A DNA stretch of 64,000 bases from Tillus elongatus (GCA_964006375.1 OZ023269.1:126392723-126456722), one strand, 5' to 3'. Positions 14,280 through 25,343 are shown, counted from the stretch's first letter. Notes: generated by a model not told the origin, from the sequence alone. Translations and numbers: made by a program.

Positions 14280-14796
14280 GACGCAGCAAGTGCGTTATGG
14301 TAGCGAATTTTTATTAAATGCTTCAAATTTTAATAACTCACACTAAGTGAGATATAAGACTCGAAGCACGTGCCGCCACCTCGTTGCGGCATCAAGTAGT
14401 ATGTTGTCACGGCAGCTCCAAATAACACAAACTGTTAAAAATAGAGACTGTGTACAACCAACTAACAATTTAGTAAATTTTCAGCCCTGTCTTATTCCTA
14501 CCCTAATATAGGGACAAAGTATGTATGTATGAGAATGCATCTAGCCTTACTTGAATAACTCAATTCTCTATAAACCTAGAAAGTAGAATTTTGGATGTAG
14601 TAAGGTCTTTCTCAAGGCCGCATATCCACCAAATTCCATCAAAATAGCTTTGTAATTTGTAATTTTCGGTGATAATTTTTTTTTAAGGAAAGCTAACATT
14701 TTCCCGGAAAACCTTTTCTCATCTGCCTGGCTAACGAACTCATCCAAGCTATAAATAAAAGAAAGATTCTTGCCGAGTTTCAACAAAATTGGTTAA

Positions 14797-14873
<77 letters not shown>

Positions 14874-14993
14874 ATATAAAATTGAAACTGACCCCGGATA
14901 TGGGTTCTAGGGGTCCTAGTTCGCACTCATGTGAAAAAATATTTGCAAAGTCTCACCATGGTTACTTCTCTATTAGCGATTTTTTTTTTAAAT
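14280..14993 (-). mobile_element. TA-element copy, minus strand, with nested insertion
   Basis: Read on the minus strand: head (14880-14993), TA array (14801-14870), monomer (14555-14790) and 3' hairpin GACGCAGCAAGTGCGTTATG at 14280. The body is interrupted by 14341-14553, which is bounded by direct copies of AATAACTCA. Confidence 0.65.
14341..14553. mobile_element. 213-bp insertion with 9-bp target duplication
   Basis: AATAACTCA occurs at 14332-14340 and again at 14554-14562. Removing the insert and one copy restores the TA-element sequence. The insert is less AT-rich than its host, contains an inverted pair TGCCGCC...TTGCGGCA and a GTATGTATGTATG run near one end. A short SINE is possible. 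No clear polymerase III boxes. Confidence 0.55.
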
Positions 14994-15008
14994 AAAAATT
15001 AACTAAAA

Positions 15009-15051
15009 ACCTGACGATTGTTTCACTAACCAAGTTAGCATCATCAGAGGA
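15009..15051 (-). ncRNA. Hammerhead ribozyme motif (Penelope-like associated)
   Basis: Minus strand order: CTGATGA (15041-15047), stem II GCTAAC/GTTAGT with a TTG loop, GAAAC (15020-15024), a 2-bp stem III with loop AATC, and cleavage triplet GTC (15013-15015). A short stem I CCT/AGG flanks it. This is the minimal type reported in Penelope-like retroelements. One extra U lies between the CUGAUGA box and stem II, which departs from the classical consensus. It lies just downstream (minus strand) of the Penelope-like coding relic. Confidence 0.6.
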
Positions 15052-15293
15052 TGAATAATTCTAAATATCTTACATACATAACTCGATTTATATTCTTCTG
15101 CAGGTCACTAACGATTTAGGGAGGTTGAATGAGACCAAAATTAACATATTTGGTTTGGCGGAAATGTCTGTATTCTGTCATTACCTACCGGACGTAGCTC
15201 GGCCGGTATTTATTTTATAAAGTGATCTATCAGGAGACTGCCCATAGGCGACGGAGCGAATTTCATACATGTTTTTATTATTACTATATTTAG

Positions 15294-15295
<2 letters not shown>

Positions 15296-15380
<85 letters not shown>
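15296..15380. repeat. (TA)n microsatellite
   Basis: About 85 bp of TA inside the 3' part of the Penelope-like relic. It is not preceded by a TA-element head. Confidence 0.95.
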
Positions 15381-15381
<1 letters not shown>

Positions 15382-16300
15382 TTTCAAAGATTCATTTTTT
15401 ATCAAGTTTAGATTCTCCTCATTAACGTGGTGACTATTATCCCAAATATTTCGGGCGGCGGAAAATATATCTATAGTACCGTATCTTAATTGTGCTAAAT
15501 GTTCTTTGAATGCAATTCCTATAGATATTTTTGTTTGCCCGATGTATTCAAGATCACAAGAGTTACAACTTTTTCATAAATTCCCGACATTTTGGCCGTA
15601 CTATTCTTGTCTTTTGGGTTAACTATCAAGTTTTTTAATTTATTTTTTGTCAAAAATTTGTCGCAAATTGACTTTTTTTTTAATGCTATCTGGACCCCTC
15701 GTGATTCGAGGTTCAAATGGTAAGCAAACAGAGTTTTTTCGGCTTTCTCTGATCTAAAAGTCGTTGATTCTGCTAACATTTTCTTTGTTTTCTGTTTGTT
15801 AATTAATTTCTCCAATAGGCATGCAGTGTATTTGGTACATCTACTTTTACCTAAAGGAAAATTCATTAACCTGTTTACTAAAAATTCAGACTGGCGATTT
15901 TTTGTGTGTACGTATGATGTGAGTCATTCGGAATGTAGCTTAGAGTGGTGGTTTCCTTCCTATGGACATCGAATTCTAAAGTGTCTTTATTTTTATTAAC
16001 TAGTACATCGATAAAAGGTAATTTATTATTAATTTCTAATTCGTGGGTAAATTTTATAGAATCAAATTAATTGTTTAATTTGGCAATAAAATCTTGTATA
16101 TCTTGTGTGAAATACTGCGAAAATATCATCGCCGTAACGAAACCACACTCTAGGAAAATACTAACTTTTACTGTCAAGATTTGTCTTAAATCTACTCATG
16201 AAAAGGTCTGCAATAAATGGCGATAGCAAGCCACGGCAATGGGCAACCCGCTGTCGCTATTTATTGCAGACCTTTTCATGAGTAGATTTAAACACACACA
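15370..16300 (-). pseudogene. Penelope-like retroelement: RT plus GIY-YIG endonuclease relic
   Basis: Minus-strand pieces in several frames: PLPWLAIAIYCRPF (RT motif before the catalytic box, near 16240), VWFRYGDDIF (catalytic DD, near 16140), IKFTHELEINNKLPFIDVLVNK near 16030, then KIASLNF and the frame 15519-15866. That frame ends with SGIYEK, and downstream in a shifted frame CDLEYIGQTKISIG is the GIY-YIG nuclease core that replaces the usual endonuclease. Frameshifts and stops make it inactive. A TA array (15296-15380) lies in its 3' region, followed by the hammerhead motif. Confidence 0.8.
16186..16292. repeat. Inverted repeat within Penelope-like RT, ~42-bp arms
   Basis: Arms 16186-16227 and 16250-16292 are near-perfect reverse complements (one starts TTAAATCTACTCATGAAAAG) around a 22-bp spacer. 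The left arm and spacer encode the RT motif; the right arm is a snap-back copy, so coding similarity ends here. Confidence 0.85.
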
Positions 16301-16429
16301 GAAAGAATTTATAAAATTTTTGGAGAGATAAAACGAATAAAATAAAAGATTGTATAAACAAGGGGTGTGTTTGCACGATACAAAAATTCCAAAAATGGCC
16401 TCATGGGTACTGACGGAAAGTCAACACAA

Positions 16430-17545
16430 ACTAAATTTTACCCGAAATATCGTCTAACAGATATTCCTTCAATTCATAGCATGCAGACAGTTCTAGGTAT
16501 CTTTTAGTCTATTCTTCACTTGTTGCCTAATAAGTTGACGAATTTCTACCGGCATCTTGTTCTAAATCTTGATAACACTATGTGTGGCATCTGTTTGCAA
16601 TCTTGTAAATCTTGAGGCTGATATAGCGTAATTATTTTTGTGTCTTTTCTGGTGTTTCTTTAGGCGACTTGGAATAACCCAGGGTTGTCTTTAACGAACA
16701 GCACTGCTTCCAATATATAAATTGAATAACAGGTAAGTATACCGTATTCCCTAAAATCTTTTGCACCTGTTCATCACCCGCAAATTAAAAGGAGCTCCTA
16801 TGCATCGTTATTGTGCTAACAGCACCCCCTGCATATCCATCGAGCTCCCCCATAGTATTATGCCATAACGGATTGAGGCCTCAACATAAGCATCTTACGC
16901 AGTCCTTGCCGCATGTCTCGATACCCGAAATGCCAAGGTGCCTGTCATGTATGTGTATTTTGCAATCTTTGTAATTACCTTCCCAGTATAATTTTTCCAG
17001 TCCAGTCTGGAATCAACCCCAACCCCCATAAAATTAACTGCATATGGTAGATATACATTTGTAGTGTTATCTAAAGCAATTACTTTATCTCTCGTTTCTT
17101 TGGCTCTTTTATTGAATTGCACTACCGTAGTTTTATTCATATTTATACCGAGGTTGTTTGCCTGAAGCCAATCTCTGAGCTCAGGTACGACCACTTTGAT
17201 ATTTTGCTCTAATTGGTTTTTATTATAATGATGTGTGTGTGTGTGTGTGGTCGTGTTTTATGGCTGCGGAATTGCAGTGATGTAAAATACAGTGGTGCCA
17301 TCAGCGTACATGGACAATTTTTCTCTTATAGCATTGGGTAAGTCATTGGCATATATTATATATAACAGAGGTCCGATTATCGACCCCTCCGGCACACCTT
17401 TGGACTCTGCTTGGTAATCACGGCTTATTTCAGTTCTTGTTTCCGCTTACATATATAACCAAACACTGCATACGGTTGGAAAGATAGGATTTTATCAATG
17501 ACAGCGCTTGTCCCCTCACACCAATAATAGTAATTATCATAGTAA
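16430..17545 (-). pseudogene. Non-LTR retrotransposon RT relic (separate family)
   Basis: Minus strand: RGQALSLIKSYLSNRMQC near 17500, GVPEGSIIGPLLYIIYANDL near 17380, LSMYADGTTVFYI near 17310 (catalytic YADD changed to YADG), then after a GT-repeat the open stretch 16895-17194 (LRDWLQANNLGINMNKTTV and GVGVDSRLDWKNY), and a decayed C-terminus. The order is that of a non-LTR RT, with frame breaks at each junction. The catalytic Asp loss confirms it is dead. Confidence 0.8.
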
Positions 17546-18285
17546 TATTGCTTCACATTATCCAAGTACTTTTAATCTGATAAGAAGGTCACACCTAATT
17601 ATGAAACGAACCTGGTACATAACGAAGATTTGACATTTGCACTTATATTAGGGTTTCCGGTAAAACAATGAAACCATTAATGCATTTACTAATAAGATAC
17701 ATAGATACATTTAATATCTGACAAAGCAATACAGGATGTGTCTATTAAGTGTTTTAAAAGCCTACAAAAATTTTGTTTAACGTAATATGACAGGAGAATG
17801 TATATTGTCATTAACATATTTATGATGTCATTAATTTTTGCCTTCTCATTGTCTTCTCTTCTGCTTCAATGAACGCATTGTTTAAATATAGCTACAAGGA
17901 CACAAACATAGGAGTTTTAAATGTTTTAATGTGCATATAAAAGAGAGAAAATTAACATTTACTGTTAATTGTATTAAAACAATTTGTAGGTTTTAAGGGA
18001 AAGTTAGAATATATAATTTTTATTGACTTACAGTGGTATACCCAAAGTCTACCGTTAATTATGATTACAGAAAGCGAGAATTCATTAGTATTTACTTCTA
18101 GAGTATACAACTAAACAAATATATAACCACGTTTTATTTTGTACGGTTACTTTAAATTATCTGATTAAAAATCCTACATTACCGGATAATAAAATTATAA
18201 ATACATCAAAAAATGGTTGCAGGAGATGCTGAAAATTTTGACAACCTTGGCTAGATCATTTAAATCTTTCTGTGATTTATTTTTT
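17546..18285. other. No gene seen
   Basis: AT-rich, no coding frame and no recognised repeat. Confidence 0.45.
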
Positions 18286-18287
18286 AG

Positions 18288-18410
18288 TGAATTTTCTTTA
18301 AAAAAATTCACTAATGAGGCGATCCCGATTTTTGAATTTTGACAAAAAAAATTTCAAACGAGCGCGAACTTGGCATCCTAGAACCCATATCCATTCTAAA
18401 TAAAAATTGT
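18288..18410 (+). repeat. TA-element 5' head fragment
   Basis: TTTTTTAGTGAATTTTC through CTAGAACCCATATCC, then an abrupt change to a SINE-like unit at about 18411. Confidence 0.7.
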
Positions 18411-18795
18411 TTGGTTTAAATAGTGAGACGTTAGACAATTAACCAGATATACCTGCTAGTACATAAATGTCATGTCGACCATGGCCAAGTGGGCTAATCC
18501 TTGTACATCAAGATAGTCGAGTCTTATATGACGAGTTCCAATCCTAGTTCACTTTTTATCAATCTTTTTTTAGTCTAATTTTACTTTACCATTATTTGAT
18601 CAGATTGTTGTTATTCCGAGGAATTTTTTAGCGAGTTTTAGTATAAAAAGTAATTTAATAAAGAGGAGATGAAAACTTTTAAGACTTATTTCAATTTGAA
18701 TAGCATATCTGGTTGTTTGTTCTTGCCCTAACTTATTGAAACCGTTTAATATTTAGTAGAGTCGTAGACTTTTCTCGTGGCTTCACAAGTCTTTG
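18411..18795 (+). mobile_element. tRNA-derived SINE-like unit, copy 1
   Basis: A polymerase III box A-like word TGGCCAAGTGGGC (18482-18494) and box B-like word GAGTTCCAATCC (18533-18544) lie about 40 bp apart, as in tRNA-derived SINEs. The body (TTTTTATCAATCTTTTTT, GAGGAGATGAAA, CATATCTGGTTGTTTGTTC) recurs at 59062-59463 and, more diverged, at 63210-63600. Its 3' end runs directly into a TA-element 5' end, exactly as in the 59-kb copy. Confidence 0.65.
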
Positions 18796-18926
18796 TTTAA
18801 GTGAATTTTCTTCAAAAAAATTCAATTCACTAATGAGGAGATCCCGACTTTCGAATTTAGAAAAAATTTCTTTAAATGAGCGCGAACTATGCTCCCTAGA
18901 ACCCATATCCAGGGTCAGTTTCAATT

Positions 18927-19017
<91 letters not shown>

Positions 19018-20838
19018 AACAGCGATAACTCAAAAAATAATGGGTCGATTTTGATAAAATTTGCTGAGTACCTTCCTTTTGTATAATCGAGTTACGGGCG
19101 GTTGAAAGCCTATAACTGCCAGAAGGTTTTAAGCCTTTTCTGGTCAAAATCGGTCTATAACTTAACTACCGTTTTTTTCACAGTTTTGCTTTTGTCTAGG
19201 GTATCTTAATTAGATTGAATTAAATATTCTTCAGGGAATTTGTTTGTTAAGTAGAGCCTGTTTGCAAGAATTGATAGGCTTATATTGTTTTACAACAAGT
19301 TATTATAGGAGACTATTAGTATCATTTGATTTCTATATAACGGTATAAAAATATATTGGTCCAAGTACCGATCCATGTGGAACTCCAGATTGCAGTTTTC
19401 TTGGTCAATCGAGGTTTTTTGCAAGTTCAACCCAGGCAGTTTCAAAATCTTTGTTTCAGAATCATCAATTTTGTCGATTCAAATCGTCACTTTGACATTT
19501 TAGGAAGAACAGCTATAAAACATTCTAAGTAGCTTTTCTTGTGTTTATTTTATTAATATTTTACACCAAGAAAAGTTAAACTTTGTCTGTAGTATTAGTG
19601 AATTACACGGTGTTACAGTTTATGTCCTCCAGTGACACCGAAAATATTTTTTATTAAATGCTTATAATTTTTTGCTTGCCGATAACTCAAAAAGTAATGG
19701 GCCGAGTTTGGTCAAATTCTCTGAGTACGCTCATTTAGGAAGTGGCTTAAATAAGTTCGTTAGCCAGGAAAATCGGACCAGGTTTTCCCGGAAAATTTTG
19801 TGTTTTATTTCGGAAAAAAATTATTACAAAGTAGGGGAAACCAAATTTGGTAGGCGTGTTTGTATTATAGAGAGTGAATATGTACGAAAATTTAGGTCTA
19901 TAAGTTTAAAGACAAAAAGTTATGGGCATTTAAAGAAGAAAAATTGGGTTTTCCTCAAAACGTCAAAGTCGCGATTTGAAACATCAAAATTAGCAACATT
20001 TAGGCAAAGAACCTGAAACAAATACGGATTAGGTAAAGAAAATGTCGCAAAAAGAGTGTTCTGCAAACCCGTAAGTTTCAGCTTTAACCGTCATTGTCCT
20101 TCATTGTACTAAAATATTTCCAGGAGTTTCATTTCAAATAGATCCTTTCTCTGATGCTTTGGCAGGCGTTTTAGTTAAAATTCATTGATGAGGAGACGGC
20201 GACATTTGAATTTTAAAAACATTTATTCAAATGAGCCCAAACTAGGCCCCATTGAATCCATATCCGGTTTGAGTTTCAGTTTTTATCTGTTTACATATAT
20301 ACAGAGTGACGCATTTCTTCGGTAAAGCTCAATACAATTGTTATTATACAAGATACGAGAAAAAGTTGTATACGTTAATTATAGGGTGTCCTGAGCTGCA
20401 TCTTATAGAATTATTTTTACAATCACAGGCTGGCCCCTAAGTCGTTGGTGATACCTACGATTTTTTTAGAACCCTTATAGAATTGATTTTTCATTTTTTA
20501 ACGAATGCATGTTTGTAAGAAAAAAAATTAAGACGTAGTAAGTGCGTTTCGGTAGCGAATTTTCATTACTTGCTTCAAATTTCAATAACTCAATTTGCTA
20601 TTAACCCCAAGGTTTGTTGGCCAGGAAACCAGTTTTCGCGGAAACATTTTAACTTTATTTTCGGGAAATTATTATACATTTTCAAACAATAGGTTATTTT
20701 GATAAAATATGGTACATTATTTCTACTACATAGGTTATATCGGTAACCAGATTGAGGTCTGCTTGCATTAGAGAAACATATTTGCTATTAAAAACATTTG
20801 TATGAAAATTTACTTCAATAACGCACTTGCTGCGTCGA
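18796..20838 (+). mobile_element. TA-element copy with insertion, ending in 3' hairpin
   Basis: Head 18796-18927, TA array 18930-19010, monomer start, then foreign sequence 19086-19672, monomers again (19673-20000), the TCTCTGATGCTTTGGCAG module (20150), an unexpanded head-like module (20185-20310) and the terminal 300-bp unit from GACGTAGTAAGTGCGTT (20532) to AACGCACTTGCTGCGTC (20838). Confidence 0.6.
19086..19672 (-). mobile_element. Insertion in TA-element with RT fragment
   Basis: Interrupts a monomer. At 19340-19420 the minus strand reads SGVPHGSVLGPIYFYTV, the motif preceding the catalytic box of non-LTR RTs. The rest is not recognisable. Confidence 0.5.
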
Positions 20839-20839
20839 T

Positions 20840-21165
20840 AATTTTTCCAGTTCCTATTACTCAATTTTATTAGCTGAATGCTGATTTTATAGGCGTATTC
20901 CTGTAGAAAAAATTACTCATCTAATTTACATACCTATTATTTCTGTTACATTTTCGTAGAAATTTATTGTTGCGAATTTTCGGCAAATAATGTTAATTTA
21001 TTTTGGCAAACAAATTTTTGTGCAAAAGAATTTTCCACTATTTCTGGAATGAAGCTTTCCATCAAAGTTTTGTTACAAAATTGTGTATTTTCACAAACAA
21101 TTTTTTAGCCATAGCACAACTTTTTAGTGTAAATTTTGTTTCATAAATAAGCTCAATATGTGAAA
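20840..21165. other. No gene seen
   Basis: AT-rich sequence with weak internal repetition of TTTTCGTAGAAA-like words, similar in style to 63700-63950. Confidence 0.4.
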
Positions 21166-21191
21166 ACTGGAACCTGTGATGAGCACTAATA

Positions 21192-21388
21192 AGTACACTT
21201 GGAGAACACCCAAATCACCACAACACATATTTCAGAGACCATACGATCGTTTCGTTGACAATGTCAACATCTTCAGAGGAAGAAAATTCTAGAATTTTTT
21301 CCTCTGAAGATGTTGACATTGTCAACAAAACGATCGTAAGGTCTCTGAAATATGTGTTGTGGTGATTTGGGTGTTCTCCAAGTGTACT
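21192..21388. repeat. 90-bp inverted repeat carrying two hammerhead motifs
   Basis: Arms 21192-21281 and 21299-21388 are almost perfect reverse complements around an 17-bp spacer. The left arm (minus strand) has CTGAAGA (21270-21276), stem II GTTGAC/GTCAAC, GAAAC (21249-21253), mini stem III with loop GATC, then TA as cleavage position. The right arm (plus strand) has CTGAAGA (21304-21310), the same stem II, but AAAAC at 21327-21331. Flanking words (GGAACCTGTGATGAGCAC) match the fragment at 14200, so these are Penelope-like terminal repeats, head to head. Confidence 0.65.
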
Positions 21389-21419
21389 CATAAATAAGCT
21401 GTCAAAGTTTGACATCCAA

Positions 21420-22730
21420 AAGTTGAATAGTTGAATACTAAGAAAACTGGGAATTTCTTGAAAAGTTGAATACTAAGAAAACTGGAAATTTTTGGAAATG
21501 GCTGGGAAAAAGCTAAATCTGGATCAAAAAATTTGAGTCAGTATTACTTTTATTACAACTAGCCCAACTTTTGAAAGCGAATGTTATAACAAAATGAGAA
21601 AGCTGCAGGAAACAAAGAAGCATTATTTCGACGGGAAAGCAACAGAACATTTAGATTTGATGATAATGATAAGTGTGTTGTTATTCAAATAAAAATGTTA
21701 TTAAAAGGTTATTGAACTTTTAAAATCATTATCGTTTGATCAACTTCTAATACAAAAAGCTCTTACTTGACAAAATTGTTAATTACAAAGAACTACCCAA
21801 CCAAGTTACCTTGGTCTTAATAATTTACACAGAAGCAGAAGTAAAACGGGATCTGGAAAAAACTTTTCTAACACTAATAAAATATTCATTATCCAACAAG
21901 TAAATATCAAATTTATTCTTAGCAAATTGTTTAACGGTCTTGTGTTCGACTTCAGTCAGGTTAGTCTACTTTTCTCCACTTTGCTCAGAAGTTTAATTAC
22001 TTTCATTGTAAAACTTTAATACAACTATGTCTTTGAGAAGGCCCTAGAAGTTAGGACAAAACGGCAGACAATAAAGCTTTCAGAAACTTTCAAATATATT
22101 ACCAACACACAAGAAATCAAGAAATCGATTGTTGGTTACGCGCCTGGCATATTGAACACAAACAAACATACTTGTCCAGCCCGGCTTATAAGGATGGCAA
22201 AAAAGAATCCAACGGTATGCCACACACAAGTTCATATGTGCTGGGATCTCTGCAATATACAATCACTGGATACTGATTCTTGCGATAAAAGATGACCGCG
22301 ACGAAACTATGCCCAGATTGGTCAACAGAGGTCTCTACGGCAGAATTATTCATCGGCCTAAAGCTCAACATACATATTTGAATATTTTAGTCAGCTTTTA
22401 GCAATATTAAATCAAGCAAGGCATATATAACTCACACAATTTTTTTAATCGTTCAATAACCTGAAGCTGACCGTATATTTCAAAAACGTTTTTAGCAAAC
22501 TTGCTTATAAGTTTTTATGCAGATGGGCCAAAATTTTATAGTACACTGAGCAGCAATATATTTTTGGCATCAAAATATTACGTTCTAACCAAACTGACAT
22601 CAGTCCAAAAGTCAAACAGTGAAGCCAGAGAAGTGGTCTCCAAGTCTGTATGTAGTATGGACCAGTTTCACCAAGTAAGGGCAAAAACAATCAATGAATT
22701 GAAGAGATACAGGGTGTTAAAGTGAAAAAT
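21420..22730. other. No assigned gene; short tandem duplication
   Basis: 21425-21495 contains two copies of a ~40-bp unit with AGTTGAATACTAAGAAAACTGG. Between 22080 and 22740 several 60-74-codon frames exist on both strands, but none resembles a family I know. Confidence 0.4.
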
Positions 22731-23467
22731 TGAATCTCGATTATTTTTTTTTTGATATCTAGAAAGATGTTTGACGTCTTGTCTTAAAAATTTGCAAATA
22801 CGAGTTTTCCATAATGTGTAAATAAATTTAACCCCCATTTAACTCTAGCGCTCCTTATGATGCGTTTCAAATTTGAAAAATAATCATACTTTTTATTTTC
22901 GTCGTTAGGATACTTTTAATTAGAAAATAGTGTTTCTCGTATTTTTAAGAAAACAAATATACCAGGTGGATGGCGCTAACATCAGCTGTTTTTGAAATAT
23001 TTGTAATTTCAAAAGTAGCTGCAGTGATATAAGACTGACAACGTTCGAGTATTGAGCATTGGCTGAGACATGAGGTTCTCAAACTTCAACTCTAAATTGC
23101 AAATAATAAAAATGTTTATTCTAGCGAATTTTTGTAGAAAATAATTTTTAATGGGGAAGGAGATACCGAAACATAAATTGTAAAAACATTTCTTCAAATG
23201 ATCATAAACTAGGCCCCCTAGAATTCGTCAACTCCAAATGACCGACATTTTTTTTGTGAATTTTCGGACTCTTGAATTGTGCAAAAATTTCTTTAAATGA
23301 GCACAAACTAGGCCTCCTAGAGCCCAGCGCAACTCTAAATGACAGACATTTACATTTTTTTAGAATGTTCTTAAAAAAATTCGCTAATTTGGAAAAAAAT
23401 CAAATGAGCGCGAACTAGGGCCCCTAGAACACATCCTGTGTCAGTTTCAATTTTTATGTTTATATAT
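22730..23467 (+). repeat. Dispersed repeat and TA-element head fragments
   Basis: From 23140 to 23460 there are three successive head-like segments (CTAGGCCCCCTAGAATTC, CTAGGCCTCCTAGAGCCC, CTAGGGCCCCTAGAACAC), the last leading to TCAGTTTCAATTTTTATGTT and TATATA at the Tc1 boundary. Confidence 0.6.
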
Positions 23468-23468
23468 C

Positions 23469-24842
23469 ACAACGGAAAAGCCTAGGGATATTTTTAAAAA
23501 TGCACGTATTTTTTTCTTGATATGTTTTAAGAAGAAAACAAAAAATGTATGGTGTAAGTGGTATAAGTAAATATACATACACTGAAAGATTATATTTTAT
23601 GAATATTTCAAAAACTTCCGAGCATGTGAGAAAAAAGTTTAATACAAAGTGACCTCCACATTGAGTAATTACATCTCTACATCTATTGCTAATAGACAAA
23701 ATGAGATTGTCACGGTCTCTTTGTGGTACACGTGCCCACTCTGCTGTCAGAAGCTCCTGGAATGTAAACGCATTGTGGATGTTGCCCATATGTGGAGTTA
23801 TTCTTCGTTGAAGCATATTCCAGACATGCTCTATCGGATTAAGGTCCGGGGATTGTGCTGGCCATGGTAAAACTGCAATTCCCGCGTTATCCAACCAGTT
23901 GGTTACGATCCGTGCGGTATGTGGACGGGCATTATCGTGCATTAGGCAGAAGTTTTGATCAGTAGCGCCTGCAAATGGATGCACGATGGGTTGAAGAATG
24001 GTATCCAGATAGAGCTGATCTGTTAGGAAGCGATTTGGAAAAATCAGTTCGGTTCTGCCGCCAATAATCATTCCGTCCCATGCCATTATTGTACCACCTC
24101 TGTATGTGTACACTTCCTGAATATGTCTTAAGCGTACCGCATTTACAGATCGTCTCCACACCCTTATTCGACGAGAATCCGGATGGAAACCAAACCTAGA
24201 TCTGTCTGTGAGTAAAACTGTAGCCCAGTTATCTGCAGGCCAATTCAGATAATTTTGACACCAGTCCAATCTTGCAGTGCGATTGCCTCTGGAAATAGGT
24301 GGACTTCTGAGTGTACGTCTACTAGATAGATTTCCTTCGTGAAGACGATTTCTTACAGTATCTAGGCTAATGGTTACATTATGCGTCCTTTGCAGAATCG
24401 TAACCAATTCAGGTGCCGCAATTGTAGATTGCCTTCTGGCAGTTAAACAAAAAATCTATCCTGACCTGCCGTTGTAGAGCGTCCTCGTCCTGGATGTTGC
24501 TCGGCTGGACTGCCAGTTTCCCTAAAACGCCTCTATAAACGACTTCTACCGCTCGTATCATTTCGTCTAAAGACAAATGTCGCAGTTCCATGATAAAACA
24601 CAATATTTTAAATGCAGCTACTAAACAACAACTGAAGAATGACTGAATTCTAAACTAAATTCAACGGTGCATATGAAAATTCTACTTTTATCATATATCA
24701 GGCTTACCAATTCTCTTTTCTTAACAACAGATGGTTTTATATTGAGTGATTGATTAAATAATAAAGTGAGTGCAAGTTGACCGATTCCATGGTCAATTTG
24801 TTCCCTCTTTTGTGTTATTTAAAAATATCCCTAGACTTTTCC

Positions 24843-24845
<3 letters not shown>
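23469..24845 (-). mobile_element. Tc1-like DNA transposon
   Basis: Ends: CACAACGGAAAAGCCTAGGG at left and, reading inward from the right, CATCGGAAAAGTCTAGGG. Inverted similarity is about 30 bp through ATATTTTTAAA. Length about 1.38 kb, the usual Tc1 size. TA dinucleotides abut both ends, and the insertion lies at the TA array site of a TA-element. Confidence 0.9.
23640..24591 (-). pseudogene. Tc1-like transposase with one frameshift
   Basis: Begins near 24591 (MELRHLSLDEMIRAVE, first helix-turn-helix). A shift near 24440-24460 changes frame. Downstream 24440-23640 is open: TISLDTVRNRLHEGNLSSRR (second HTH), LLTDRSRFGFHPD (first catalytic Asp; the usual E after it is R), FCLMHDNARPHTARIV (second Asp), PWPAQSPDLNPIEHVWNML (third, Glu). 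Spacing from second Asp to Glu is 34 residues, that is DD34E as in Tc1. Apart from the frameshift it is well preserved. Confidence 0.88.

Positions 24846-24925
<80 letters not shown>
24846..24925. repeat. (TA)n microsatellite
   Basis: Pure TA between the Tc1 element and the truncated mariner-like element. Confidence 0.95.
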
Positions 24926-24931
<6 letters not shown>

Positions 24932-25343
24932 TGAAACACACTTATGGAATAAATTTCATTATTTAGCAAAAATAGTTTAATTTGTCGCACATTATCCTAT
25001 AATCATGGTTAATAAAATTAAGCTCCCACCATTTTACCCCCATCACATTAAAATAGCAACCCTACATTTTTTCATCACAATTCTATGGATCTAATTTTTC
25101 TGAATGCGGAGAATACCCTATATGTATGGTCTAATATTACAGTTGTCAATACAGGGTGGAAATTTAATACCGGAATATTAAAACTAAACAGTTTACCCTG
25201 AAATTCAAATTTCGAAAATAAACTTAATAAAAACGTCCTTTTCTTATAAGAAATGTTCAAAATGTTCTTCATTCACTTGCACACAACGCAATAATTTGCT
25301 CTGGAATTCTTCCCTAACTATGTTCAACACGTCAGGCGTTACG
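24926..25343. mobile_element. Truncated end of the 3.3-kb mariner-like family
   Basis: CAATGTGAAACACACTTATG at 24927 starts about 418 bp parallel to 3303-3760 (TIR, non-coding flank, CAGGGTG and TTTACCCTGAAATTCAAATT words). It stops inside the transposase 3' end (TTCAACACGTCAGGCGTTA) and joins a TA-element 3' end. The other TIR is missing. Confidence 0.8.

Noticed and set aside
18482..18544. Functional tRNA gene
   Set aside because: Box A and box B-like words are present, but I see no cloverleaf or anticodon arm; a SINE head fits better.
22080..22740. Unidentified protein-coding gene
   Set aside because: Several 60-74-codon frames on both strands, none longer and none with recognised motifs or splice structure.
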